This document shows, piece after piece, positions 1 through 7,294 of a DNA stretch of 17,682 bases. The position numbers were made by a program, and so were the translations under genes. The notes beneath the pieces were generated by a model that worked only from the letters and a program-made list of their open reading frames with translations, did not search any database and had not been told where the DNA came from. The stretch is taken from NCBI GenBank assembly GCA_964004625.1, contig CAXFOB010000005.1, forward strand, positions 1-17,682. The letters run 5' to 3'. The DNA comes from GCA-002697625 sp002697625 (GTDB lineage: Bacteria > Bacteroidota > Bacteroidia > Flavobacteriales > BACL11). Each line of letters starts with the position of its first letter. Position 1 is the first letter of the stretch.

Positions 1-1
1 A

Positions 2-505
2 ATTGAAGTTACTTTTGATATTGATGCAAACGGGATTTTAAATGTTTCTGCAAAAGATAAAGCAACAGGAAAGGAGCAAAATATTAAGATTGAAGCTTCT
101 TCTGGTTTGTCCGAGGAGGAAATAGAGAAAATGAAGAAAGAAGCAGAAGCAAATGCTGATGCTGATAATAAAGCTAAGGAAACAGTAGAAAAAATAAATG
201 CTGCAGATGGAATGATCTTTCAGACTGAAAAACAGATTAAAGAGTTTGGAGATAAATTATCTGATGATAAGAAAACTCCTATTGAAGAAGCATTGTCAGA
301 GTTAAAAACTGCGCATGAGAGTAAAGATTTAGATGCGATTGATGCTGCAATGGAGAAAATCAATACTGCTTGGACATCTGCTTCTGAAGAAATGTACAAA
401 GCTTCTCAAGAAGCTGGAGCAAACCCTACAGATGGAGCAAATCCTGATAACCCATCAGATGATGATGTTACAGATGTAGAATTTGAGGAAGTTAAAGAAG
501 ACTAA
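2..505 (+). CDS. dnaK: Chaperone DnaK (Hsp70), C-terminal part, 5' end outside window
   Basis: The frame is open from base 2 to the TAA at 505, so this is the last 167 codons of a gene that starts before the window. The first visible residues contain the end of the Hsp70 substrate-binding beta domain, including the family string DANGILNVSAKDKATGK. It is followed by the helical lid, rich in Glu, Lys and Ala (about residues 35-130 of the fragment), and an acidic tail ending in EFEEVKED, the usual DnaK-type C-terminus. DnaK is the cytosolic ATP-dependent chaperone that works with DnaJ and GrpE. A TTG at base 107 could be read as a start, but it lies inside the domain and is not one. A terminator follows 23 bases after the stop, so dnaK probably ends its transcription unit. 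The ATPase domain is not visible here. Confidence 0.96.
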   Translation: MEVTFDIDANGILNVSAKDKATGKEQNIKIEASSGLSEEEIEKMKKEAEANADADNKAKETVEKINAADGMIFQTEKQIKEFGDKLSDDKKTPIEEALSELKTAHESKDLDAIDAAMEKINTAWTSASEEMYKASQEAGANPTDGANPDNPSDDDVTDVEFEEVKED

Positions 506-528
506 ACTTAAAATTTCATAATACTTTT

Positions 529-558
529 AAAAGCCTGCTTAATTGAGTAGGCTTTTTT
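529..558 (+). terminator. Rho-independent terminator of dnaK
   Basis: An inverted repeat has arms at 529-539 and 546-556, an 11-bp stem with one G-T wobble. The core is AAAGCCTGCT against AGTAGGCTTT, with a loop of about 6 bases. It is immediately followed by a T-run (553-558). It lies 23 bases after the dnaK stop, as expected of an intrinsic terminator. Its T-run runs into the putative -7 box of the next gene. Confidence 0.88.
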
Positions 559-565
559 ATATTTG
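558..565 (+). promoter_or_regulatory. Putative -7 box of the T9SS cargo gene
   Basis: TATATTTG is an exact match to the Bacteroidota -7 consensus TAnnTTTG. It ends 9 bases before the ATG at 575, implying a leader of only a few bases. I find no TTG-type -33 element at the usual 17-21 base spacing, and the box overlaps the end of the dnaK terminator. The assignment is therefore moderate. Confidence 0.45.
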
Positions 566-574
566 TAGATAATT

Positions 575-1456
575 ATGAAAAAGTTTCTATTTATATTTTT
601 ACTTGTTCCGATTATTACATTTTCTCAATCTGCTTTTATTAGTGGAAATATAGATTTATGTGATAATGAGGGAAAATCCGATATTACAGTTTCGTTTAAT
701 GGAATTACTCCATTTACATTTGTTTATTCAGTAAATGGAATTATTAAACCTTCTGTAACTACAACTGAAAACCCTTATTCAATCATTACAGATCAGGATG
801 GGATTTACGAATTAGTTTCTATGTCTGATGCAACATCTTCAGGAAGTATAAGTGGGAGTGCTATACTTTCTATATTAACATCTCCTACCTCAATTATTTC
901 AACAATTGCAGACACGATTCAATCTATTAATCCATCTGTACAGTTCACATCAGAATCAATAGGTAATATTATTCAACAGGAATGGAATTTTGGTGATAAT
1001 ACAGCTAGTCAAACAATAAATAATCCACTTCATATCTTTCCTGTTAATTCTTCTGGACAAGGTGTTCCTGATACTTATCAGATTTCATTAATTGTCACAG
1101 ATTATAATGGATGTATGGATACAACATTCAAGAATATTTTTGTTATAAATGATTATTGGATGTATATACCGAATTCTTTCTCTCCAGATGACGACCAGAT
1201 AAACGACAAGTTTTGTATTGAGTATTCAGGTATAAGAGAAAATACATTTTCTTTTTATGTAATGAACAGACAAGGAGAAATTTTGTTTAAAACAACAAAT
1301 CCGTCTTCTTTACTTTGTCGTACAAATTCTGGTTGGGAAGGAAAAGATTTAAACGGAAAGGATATATTATCAGGTACTTATGTTTATGAGATGTATTACC
1401 AGGAATGGGATGGATGGAAAAACACCAAGCATGGAACAATTAATTTAGTACGATAG
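575..1456 (+). CDS. Secreted protein with PKD-like segment and T9SS type B sorting domain
   Basis: This 293-residue protein begins with a signal peptide: MKK, a hydrophobic core, then FSQS near residues 16-19. Residues about 120-190 resemble a PKD/Ig-like fold, with the motif WNFGDN at 137-142 and a terminal VTDYNGC stretch. The last 95 residues carry the marks of the gliding-motility/CHU_C type B C-terminal domain: YIPNSFSPDDDQIND at 198-211, W-x-G-x-D-x-x-G around 254-261, and GTYVYEM at 267-273. Proteins of this type cross the inner membrane by Sec and the outer membrane by the type 9 system, ending outside or on the cell surface. Residues 20-119 match nothing I recognise. It is short for this class, which often has many repeated domains. 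It stands alone between dnaK and the lipoprotein gene. Its function is unknown; adhesion or a surface structural role is only a guess. Confidence 0.87.
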   Translation: MKKFLFIFLLVPIITFSQSAFISGNIDLCDNEGKSDITVSFNGITPFTFVYSVNGIIKPSVTTTENPYSIITDQDGIYELVSMSDATSSGSISGSAILSILTSPTSIISTIADTIQSINPSVQFTSESIGNIIQQEWNFGDNTASQTINNPLHIFPVNSSGQGVPDTYQISLIVTDYNGCMDTTFKNIFVINDYWMYIPNSFSPDDDQINDKFCIEYSGIRENTFSFYVMNRQGEILFKTTNPSSLLCRTNSGWEGKDLNGKDILSGTYVYEMYYQEWDGWKNTKHGTINLVR

Positions 1457-1487
1457 TTTGTTAATTTTGCAAAAGATATTATATTTG
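1457..1487 (+). promoter_or_regulatory. Bacteroidota-type promoter of the lipoprotein gene
   Basis: A TTTG at 1457-1460, right after the stop of the preceding gene, is followed after exactly 19 bases by TATATTTG at 1480-1487. This fits the TTTG-N19-TAnnTTTG architecture described for Bacteroidota primary sigma factor. The ATG is at 1520, leaving a roughly 28-base leader made almost wholly of A and T with no Shine-Dalgarno sequence. It is the best complete promoter in the window. Confidence 0.72.
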
Positions 1488-1519
1488 TACTATTATTAAT
1501 TAAAATTAAATTAAATTAA

Positions 1520-1945
1520 ATGAATAAGTTTAATAACCTTTTTACGTTCTTTTTTATCTTCATCACAATTTTATTTTTTGCTTCATGTGAAAAGCATGAT
1601 GATCATGATCACGATATAGTTAGTAATGATGGTCTTGAGGCAAGATTAGCTTATGTTGGAGAAGGATATAATGAAGTAGAAGTAGTTCCAGTTGTTAAGT
1701 CTGTATGTTATTTTACAGAATGGGATAAGGAGATTGAAACTCCTATTTCAGGTCTATTTGAGTATTATGATGCTGAAGGTAATTGGGTTGCTTCAATTGA
1801 TTTTGGTGATGGAACATGTGACGAGTGGGCAACAAAAACTTGGGATGTAAATCTTTTTCCTGATTACCCTTCTGGTAGTGAAGATTTCTCTGTTTTTGAT
1901 TACTATAAAGATAAAAAAGATAAAAAAGATAAAAAAGATAAATAA
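1520..1945 (+). CDS. Small lipoprotein with acidic/His cluster and Lys-Asp repeat tail
   Basis: This 141-residue protein has a type II (lipoprotein) signal peptide: MNKFNN, a long Phe/Ile core, and the lipobox FASC, giving a lipidated Cys at 23. The next residues are EKHDDHDHD, an acidic and His-rich stretch. In some Bacteroidota an acidic cluster just behind the lipid-carrying Cys acts as a surface export signal, so outer-surface display is possible but inferred. The body (about residues 40-128) has many aromatic and acidic residues and a string DFGDGTCDEW (about 94-103) reminiscent of PKD-like loops. I do not recognise a family. The C-terminus is a perfect KDK repeat (130-141) encoded by 9-base units. 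The gene has its own promoter and ends 4 bases from the convergent stop of the E1 gene. The His/Asp cluster could bind metal, but nothing else supports that. Confidence 0.8.
   Translation: MNKFNNLFTFFFIFITILFFASCEKHDDHDHDIVSNDGLEARLAYVGEGYNEVEVVPVVKSVCYFTEWDKEIETPISGLFEYYDAEGNWVASIDFGDGTCDEWATKTWDVNLFPDYPSGSEDFSVFDYYKDKKDKKDKKDK
1910..1945 (+). repeat. 9-bp tandem repeat (GATAAAAAA) in the lipoprotein 3' end
   Basis: There are three perfect copies of GATAAAAAA (1910-1918, 1919-1927, 1928-1936) and a fourth, GATAAATAA, whose last codon is the stop. Each unit encodes Asp-Lys-Lys, so copy-number changes would lengthen or shorten the charged tail without shifting the frame. Confidence 0.9.
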
Positions 1946-1949
1946 AAGT

Positions 1950-4001
1950 TTAGTATTCTAAAATATCTTCTATCTTTTTACTTACTTTTCCTGCATTAGG
2001 AAGCATTGCTGATTCTAAATTAGAGTTTAAAGGTATTGCGGGTAAATTTTCCGACCCCATTACATATACAGGAGCGTCTAGTTTCTCAAAGCAATTTTCC
2101 TGTATACTACCCACTAAACTCTGTGCAAATGAACTTTGAAATGGCTCTTCAGTCAAAACTAAACATTTTCCATGTTTATTTACTGTATTAAAAATAAGTT
2201 CTTCATCTAAAGGATAAATTGTTCTTAAATCAATAATTTCTACTTTTCCTTTATGATTTTTTGCTGCATTTAATGCCCAATGAACACCCATTCCATAAGT
2301 TATAATACAGATTGAATTTTTTTCATTTTTTTCATGTTTTAGAGCGATTCTTGCTTTACCAAAAGGAATTATATAATCTTCAGAAGGCTCAATTGTTTTT
2401 GCTTTTTCGGTTCCTTTAATTTTACTCCAATATAATCCCTTGTGTTCTAAAATAACAACAGGGTTTGGGTCGTAATAGGCAGACTTCATCAATCCTTTTA
2501 AATCTGCACCTGTAGATGGATAAGCAATCTTAATTCCTTTTATTTGAGTAAGAACTGTTTCTACAGATGATGAATGGTAAGGACCTCCACTTCCATAAGC
2601 TCCAATTGGCACTCTAATTATACAACTTACTGGCCATTTTCCATTTGATAGGTAATTAGATCTACTAACTTCTGTAAATAACTGATTTAAACCAGGCCAA
2701 ATATAATCTGCAAACTGAACTTCAACAATTGGTTTTAATCCTACAGCTGACATACCAACTGTACTTCCAATAATAAAGGCTTCCTGAATAGGAGTATTAA
2801 ACACTCTATTGTCTCCATAGGTTTCCGCTAGAGTAGCCGCTTCTCTGAATACACCACCTAATCTTTTTCCTACATCTTGTCCGTAAAGTAAAGACTCTGG
2901 ATGTTTTGCCATTAATTCTTTTATCGCAAAAAGGGCAGAGTCTACCATGACAACAGCTTCTTTATCTTTAGGTTCTCTTTCTCCTTTTTCTTCTAAAATA
3001 GGAGTAGGGGTAAATTGATGTAAAAACAAATCTTCCGGATTAGGATCTTCTGCTTTTAATGCCTTTTCATAATCTGATTTAACTTGTTTATTAACTCCTT
3101 TTTCTATTTCCTTTATCTCTTTTTCTGTAAACCCATTCTCCAACAAATCCTTTTTAAGTTTAGGATAAGGGTCTCTACTTCTAGCTTCATCTAAATCATC
3201 TCTATACCATTCCATACGTACTCCTGAAGTGTGGTGATTTAAAAGTGGAACCTTAGCGTGAATTAAAATCGGACTTCTTTTCTCTCTTATCTCTTTAAAT
3301 GATTTTTGTATGGTTTGATATGATTTTGTAAAATCTGTTCCATCAATGGTATAGGTTTTTAATCCAAAACCTTTAGCATAATGAGTAGCGTCTACAGCTC
3401 TCATTTCAGAAGAATGAGCTGAAATGTCCCATTCATTATCCTGAACAAGATAAAGAATTGGTAATTTTTTAAGTGCTGCTATCTGAAAGGCTTCCGCTAC
3501 TTCTCCCTCTGTAATGGAAGCATCTCCAAAAGAACAAACCACAACAGATTCTTCTCCTTTTTTGGGTTGTATTAATCCTTCTTTTTCTTGGTGTTGTATT
3601 CCCATTGCAACGCCTGTTGTCGGAATAGCTTGCATGCCTGTTGCAGAAGACTGATGTGGAATTTTGGGAAAACCTTCTCTATTTAAAGAAGGATGAGAGT
3701 AATAGGTTCTACCACCAGAAAATGGATCATCTTTTTTACATAATAGTTGTAGTATTAGTTCGTAAGGAGTCAATCCAATTCCAAGTAGCATTGCATCATC
3801 TCTGTAATAAGGTGCAGCCCAATCATTCTCCGTAAGTTGCATGCCTACAGCCAATTGAATTGCTTCATGCCCTGCAGATGTAGCGTGAACGTACTTTGAA
3901 GTTACTTCTTTGTTTTCTTCAAAGATATTAGTCATTGCCCGTGCAGTACACATTAATCTATATGAGTTTTTATAAATATCTTTATTTAACCTTTTATGCA
4001 T
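1950..4001 (-). CDS. 2-oxoacid dehydrogenase E1, fused alpha and beta subunits
   Basis: This is a thiamine-diphosphate-dependent E1 of a 2-oxoacid dehydrogenase complex, with both subunits in one 683-residue chain. The alpha part (about 1-330) has the ThDP/Mg motif starting FGDASITEG (158-166) and ending at N189 in VQDNEW, and a phosphorylation-loop-like segment YRDDLDEARSRDPYPK (266-281). The beta part (about 346-683) has TPIQEAFI with the probable ThDP-contacting E407, the segment GAYGSGGPYH (467-476), and the C-terminal transketolase-like domain (DLRTIYPLDEE, 591-601). E1 decarboxylates a 2-oxoacid and passes the acyl group to the lipoyl E2 to form acyl-CoA. Such fusions are common in Bacteroidota and usually called branched-chain 2-oxoacid dehydrogenases. 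E2 and E3 are not in the window. The ATG at 4001 follows the paaZ stop by 31 bases on the same strand, suggesting the last gene of the paa operon. The substrate cannot be told from sequence; phenylpyruvate is a context-based guess. Confidence 0.93.
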   Translation of the reverse strand: MHKRLNKDIYKNSYRLMCTARAMTNIFEENKEVTSKYVHATSAGHEAIQLAVGMQLTENDWAAPYYRDDAMLLGIGLTPYELILQLLCKKDDPFSGGRTYYSHPSLNREGFPKIPHQSSATGMQAIPTTGVAMGIQHQEKEGLIQPKKGEESVVVCSFGDASITEGEVAEAFQIAALKKLPILYLVQDNEWDISAHSSEMRAVDATHYAKGFGLKTYTIDGTDFTKSYQTIQKSFKEIREKRSPILIHAKVPLLNHHTSGVRMEWYRDDLDEARSRDPYPKLKKDLLENGFTEKEIKEIEKGVNKQVKSDYEKALKAEDPNPEDLFLHQFTPTPILEEKGEREPKDKEAVVMVDSALFAIKELMAKHPESLLYGQDVGKRLGGVFREAATLAETYGDNRVFNTPIQEAFIIGSTVGMSAVGLKPIVEVQFADYIWPGLNQLFTEVSRSNYLSNGKWPVSCIIRVPIGAYGSGGPYHSSSVETVLTQIKGIKIAYPSTGADLKGLMKSAYYDPNPVVILEHKGLYWSKIKGTEKAKTIEPSEDYIIPFGKARIALKHEKNEKNSICIITYGMGVHWALNAAKNHKGKVEIIDLRTIYPLDEELIFNTVNKHGKCLVLTEEPFQSSFAQSLVGSIQENCFEKLDAPVYVMGSENLPAIPLNSNLESAMLPNAGKVSKKIEDILEY

Positions 4002-4032
4002 GATAGTAATAATAGTAACATCTTTCTCATTT

Positions 4033-6081
4033 CTATTTTTGATCTAATTTTTTCACCATAGTTAGTATTGTTGCAAGCATTACTGTTTCTCCTTCGTCAT
4101 CATATACATCTACCAAGAATTTTACAATACCTTTTGCAATATCATCATCTTCTCTTTTTTCTTGGCTTATTTTCTCTTTTGCAGTAAAACGAACTCCAAC
4201 TGTCATCCCGGGATATACAGGTTTTGTAAATCTACATTCATCAATACCATAATTTAAAAGTACCGGTCCTTTTGCAGGGTCTACAAATAATCCTGCTGCT
4301 TTACTCATAATAAAATACCCATGTGCAACACGTTCAGTAAATATCGTTCCATCCAAAGAATTTTCATCCATATGAGCATAGAATTTATCTCCACTTAGTT
4401 CTGCAAAATCTTCAATATTATCTAGTGTAACTAAATGCGTATCCGTAATAACTGTATCGCCAATCTCAATTTCCTCAAAATGCTTACGGAAAGTATGAGG
4501 ACCATCTGTGTTTTGTTCCGCACCAACCTGATATTGCTTAGTAAGTGCTGTAATTGTAGTAGGATGTCCTTGAATAGCAGTTCTTTGTAAATAATGTTTT
4601 ATACCTCTAATACCACCCATTTCTTCTCCACCACCTGCTCTACCAGGTCCTCCATGTGTAAGTAGTGGCATAGGAGAGCCGTGTCCAGTACTTTCCTTGC
4701 TACACGCTTCATTTAATACTAGAATTCTACCGTGCATACTAGCTGCTCCTAAAACAAATTCTTCGGCAATTTTCATGTTATTAGTAACTATAGAACAAAC
4801 TAAAGAACCTTTACCCATCTTAGCGAGTTCAATTGCTTCATCAATAGTTTTGTAAGGTATAATAGTAGAAACAGGGCCAAAAGCCTCAACATTATGACAG
4901 TCCGTTTTGTTGAAAGGATCATCATTTATAAAGAGGATAGGGGAGATAAATGCTCCCTTATTTTTATCGGCTCCTGTAACTTCAAATTCTTCTAAATTTC
5001 CAAAGATAATATCTTGAGATTGAGCTAATTGTTTTACTTTGTCAGATACTTCTTTTAGTTGTTCTTTACCTGCCAAACTTCCCATTCTTACCCCTTCTAC
5101 AGAAGGGTCTCCAATAGTAGTTTTAGAGAGTCTTTTACCAAGACATATCTGTACATCTTCCACTAATTTTTCAGGAACAATTATTCTTCTTACCGCAGTA
5201 CATTTTTGCCCTGCTTTTATTGTCATTTCTTTTTGAACTTCTTTTATAAAAAGATCAAATTCAGCAGTCCCAGGTACTGCATCTTCTCCTAAAACAGAGC
5301 AGTTTAATGAATCAGCTTCCATATTAAAAGAAACTGCTTTTTCTATAAGTCTTGGATTTGATTTTAACATCTTTCCAGTTAAGGCACTTCCTGTAAAGGT
5401 AACAATATCTCCTGTTTCTACATTGTTAATTATTCCTCTAGCACTACCACAAATCAATTGTAAACTACCTTTTGGTAAAATTTCAGAATCAACAATTTCA
5501 CGTACCATCATTTCTGTAAGAAAACAAGTTAGAGTTGCTGGTTTTACAATCGCAGGAACACCTGCCATTAAATTCACTGCAATTTTTTCTAGCATTCCCC
5601 AAATCGGAAAGTTAAAGGCATTAATATGAATAGCAACTCCTTGTTTTGGTGTCATTATATGATGACCAATAAAAGTTCCATTTTTAGATAGAGGAGCCAT
5701 TTCTCCTTCTACATGATATGGCAAATCTGGAAATTGTTTTCTGAGTGATGCATTTGTAAAAACATTACCAATACCACCTTCAATGTCAATCCATGAATCA
5801 ATTTTTGTAGCTCCAGTTTTTGCGCTTAAAGCATAGAATTTATTTTTTATAGAATGTAAATGAAGAGCCAGTGCCTTTAACATCAATCCTCTTTCCTGAA
5901 AAGTCATTTTTCTTAGTGCTGGACCTCCAGTCATTCTAGCGTAATCCATTATTTTAGAAAAATCTAATCCTTTTGATGAAGCGGTACCAATTTGTTCTCC
6001 AGTTATTGCATTAAAAAGAGGAGTTCCTTCTCCATCTCCCTTTATCCAATTTCCTAATACGTAATTCTCGTAATTTCTCAT
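4033..6081 (-). CDS. paaZ: PaaZ: bifunctional oxepin-CoA hydrolase / semialdehyde dehydrogenase
   Basis: PaaZ opens the seven-membered oxepin-CoA ring and oxidises the resulting aldehyde to 3-oxo-5,6-dehydrosuberyl-CoA. The N-terminal aldehyde dehydrogenase domain (about 1-515) shows INAFNFPIWG (N156), FTGSALTG, the general base in NMEADS (E255) and the nucleophile in GQKCT (C294), close to E. coli numbering. The C-terminal MaoC-like hydratase domain (about 530-682) has GDKFYAHMDE with D565 and H570, and RVAHGY. Both active sites look intact. I chose the ATG at 6081. It gives 682 residues, close to the family length, and the expected start MRNYENYVLGNW. It also forms an ATGA overlap with the paaY stop (6078-6080). 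An upstream TTG at 6096 would add five residues and is unlikely. The gene lies between paaY and the E1 gene in the paa operon. Confidence 0.97.
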   Translation of the reverse strand: MRNYENYVLGNWIKGDGEGTPLFNAITGEQIGTASSKGLDFSKIMDYARMTGGPALRKMTFQERGLMLKALALHLHSIKNKFYALSAKTGATKIDSWIDIEGGIGNVFTNASLRKQFPDLPYHVEGEMAPLSKNGTFIGHHIMTPKQGVAIHINAFNFPIWGMLEKIAVNLMAGVPAIVKPATLTCFLTEMMVREIVDSEILPKGSLQLICGSARGIINNVETGDIVTFTGSALTGKMLKSNPRLIEKAVSFNMEADSLNCSVLGEDAVPGTAEFDLFIKEVQKEMTIKAGQKCTAVRRIIVPEKLVEDVQICLGKRLSKTTIGDPSVEGVRMGSLAGKEQLKEVSDKVKQLAQSQDIIFGNLEEFEVTGADKNKGAFISPILFINDDPFNKTDCHNVEAFGPVSTIIPYKTIDEAIELAKMGKGSLVCSIVTNNMKIAEEFVLGAASMHGRILVLNEACSKESTGHGSPMPLLTHGGPGRAGGGEEMGGIRGIKHYLQRTAIQGHPTTITALTKQYQVGAEQNTDGPHTFRKHFEEIEIGDTVITDTHLVTLDNIEDFAELSGDKFYAHMDENSLDGTIFTERVAHGYFIMSKAAGLFVDPAKGPVLLNYGIDECRFTKPVYPGMTVGVRFTAKEKISQEKREDDDIAKGIVKFLVDVYDDEGETVMLATILTMVKKLDQK

Positions 6082-6671
6082 TTTGTGTTTTTCCAAGTGT
6101 CAAAAGTTATTTTTTGTTTTTCTTTTCTATTTTTTTCTGTTTCAGTAAGTGGAGTACATTCTTTCATTAATTCCTTACATTCTTTGGGTAATTCCTGATA
6201 CAATTCCGTTCCTTTTGTTTTCCATGTAATCATATCATCAGAAACATCTCCTTTTATTTGTGCCGGATTTCCTACAACAATCTTTCTATTTGGTATTTGC
6301 ATTTCCCCTTTGACAAAACAAAGAGCTCCCACAATACATTCATCTCCTACTTTTGAATCATCCATAATTACTGCATTCATTCCAATCATAGTGTTTTTTC
6401 CAATATCAGCTCCATGAATGATAGCTCCATGACCAATGTGTGCGTTTTCTTGTAATAATACATCTTTCCCAGGGAAAATATGAATGATACAATTGTCTTG
6501 CACATTACATCCATCTTTAATTGTAATTTGTCCCCAATCACCCCTTAAACTAGCTCCAGGTCCGATATATACATCTTTTCCAATAATTACATTCCCAATT
6601 ATTGTTGCTTCTTTATGTACAAAAGAAGTAGGGTGTATTACGGGTTTATATCCGTTAAATTCGTAAATCAT
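6078..6671 (-). CDS. paaY: PaaY: hexapeptide-repeat (gamma-carbonic anhydrase fold) thioesterase
   Basis: This 197-residue left-handed beta-helix protein has repeated [IV]-G-x-x hexads from about residue 25 to 140, for example VIIGKDVYIGPGASLRGDWG (28-47). Three His in the gamma-class metal arrangement are visible: H64 (CIIHIF) and H81/H86 in HIGHGAIIHG. Residues R43, D45 and Q58 sit where the family keeps Arg, Asp and Gln. PaaY in proteobacteria is a metal-dependent thioesterase that hydrolyses dead-end CoA thioesters formed when the unstable ring intermediates rearrange, freeing CoA. The C-terminal helix ends near residue 197, as in PaaY proteins of about 196 residues. The start ATG at 6671 lies 7 bases after the stop of the small membrane protein, and the stop overlaps the paaZ start by 4 bases. 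A general gamma-carbonic-anhydrase-like protein is possible by sequence alone, but the context favours PaaY. Confidence 0.92.
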   Translation of the reverse strand: MIYEFNGYKPVIHPTSFVHKEATIIGNVIIGKDVYIGPGASLRGDWGQITIKDGCNVQDNCIIHIFPGKDVLLQENAHIGHGAIIHGADIGKNTMIGMNAVIMDDSKVGDECIVGALCFVKGEMQIPNRKIVVGNPAQIKGDVSDDMITWKTKGTELYQELPKECKELMKECTPLTETEKNRKEKQKITFDTWKNTK

Positions 6672-6678
6672 CTTATTA

Positions 6679-6867
6679 TTATTTATTGGAAATCACTCTT
6701 GTTAAACAATAAAAATAGGAAACAACTAAAATAGATAAATAAATCCACCATGGAGCTTCTGTTAGATATGGAAATTGTTTAGTAAACATTAATGTTAATG
6801 AGATCATATAAAATTTGATTCCTAATTTATGTGGAAAATCTGCTTTATGACGTAAATAACTTTTCAT
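6679..6867 (-). CDS. Small predicted membrane protein inside the paa operon, unrecognised
   Basis: This 62-residue protein has a basic N-terminus (MKSYLRHKADFPHK) and two hydrophobic stretches, about residues 15-29 and 39-57, separated by QFPYLTEAPW. The layout is consistent with a two-helix membrane hairpin. The positive ends (K3, R6, K8, K14 and R57, K62) suggest both termini lie in the cytoplasm. I do not recognise a family and see no catalytic or metal motif beyond a lone C54. The gene sits exactly 7 bases from paaI upstream and 7 bases from paaY downstream, both on the same strand, and starts with ATG. This spacing is strong evidence that it is a translated member of the operon and not a chance ORF. 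It could help anchor paa enzymes at the membrane or assist aromatic acid uptake, but both ideas are guesses. Confidence 0.8.
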   Translation of the reverse strand: MKSYLRHKADFPHKLGIKFYMISLTLMFTKQFPYLTEAPWWIYLSILVVSYFYCLTRVISNK

Positions 6868-6874
6868 ATTATAT

Positions 6875-7294
6875 TTATTGATTTGGAAACCACTCTTTTT
6901 CAGTACGGTATACCGTTCCTTTAAAGTGAGCTATTTCTATATTATCTTGGTTTGTAATTGATATATCATACATAGCTGTCTTATTAGTGTTATCAATTCC
7001 TTTTGATGTCGCTGTAAGAATGTCCCCACTCTCTACTTTTTTAGTGTGAGCAATGGATGTTTCAATAGAGAGAGATTGAATACCATCAGAATTTGCAGCA
7101 AAAGCTAAACAACTATCCGCTAATGAATATGAAATTCCACCATGAGCAATATTAAATCCATTAGTCATTTCATCTCTTACTTTCATCTGAAGTTTACAGA
7201 AGCCTTCTGAAATTTCTAAAACTTCAATACCTAACCATTGACTAAAAGCGTCACCATTCATCATTTTTTTTACCACCTTTCTTGCTAAACTCAT
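6875..7294 (-). CDS. paaI: PaaI: hotdog-fold acyl-CoA thioesterase
   Basis: This 139-residue protein is a single hotdog domain. The signature NGFNIAHGGISYSLADS (45-61) holds the family residues: N48 or N45 in the Asn position, the HGG loop at 51-53 and the catalytic acid D60. It is followed by the long helix and then SIETSIAHTKKVESGD (76-91). PaaI hydrolyses hydroxyphenylacetyl-CoA-type and other blocked thioesters in the cytosol, releasing CoA when the paa pathway stalls. Length matches the family (about 140). Its ATG (7292-7294) shares one base with the paaH stop (TAATG arrangement), so translational coupling is likely. The order paaH-paaI-membrane protein-paaY-paaZ puts two thioesterases in one operon. 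Confidence 0.93.
   Translation of the reverse strand: MSLARKVVKKMMNGDAFSQWLGIEVLEISEGFCKLQMKVRDEMTNGFNIAHGGISYSLADSCLAFAANSDGIQSLSIETSIAHTKKVESGDILTATSKGIDNTNKTAMYDISITNQDNIEIAHFKGTVYRTEKEWFPNQ

Noticed and set aside
107..505. Separate 132-codon gene starting at a TTG
   Set aside because: The frame is open to the left edge and the upstream residues are DnaK substrate-binding domain, so it is the end of dnaK.
6081..6096. Upstream TTG start for paaZ
   Set aside because: The ATG at 6081 gives the family N-terminus and an ATGA overlap with paaY; the TTG adds five residues inside paaY.
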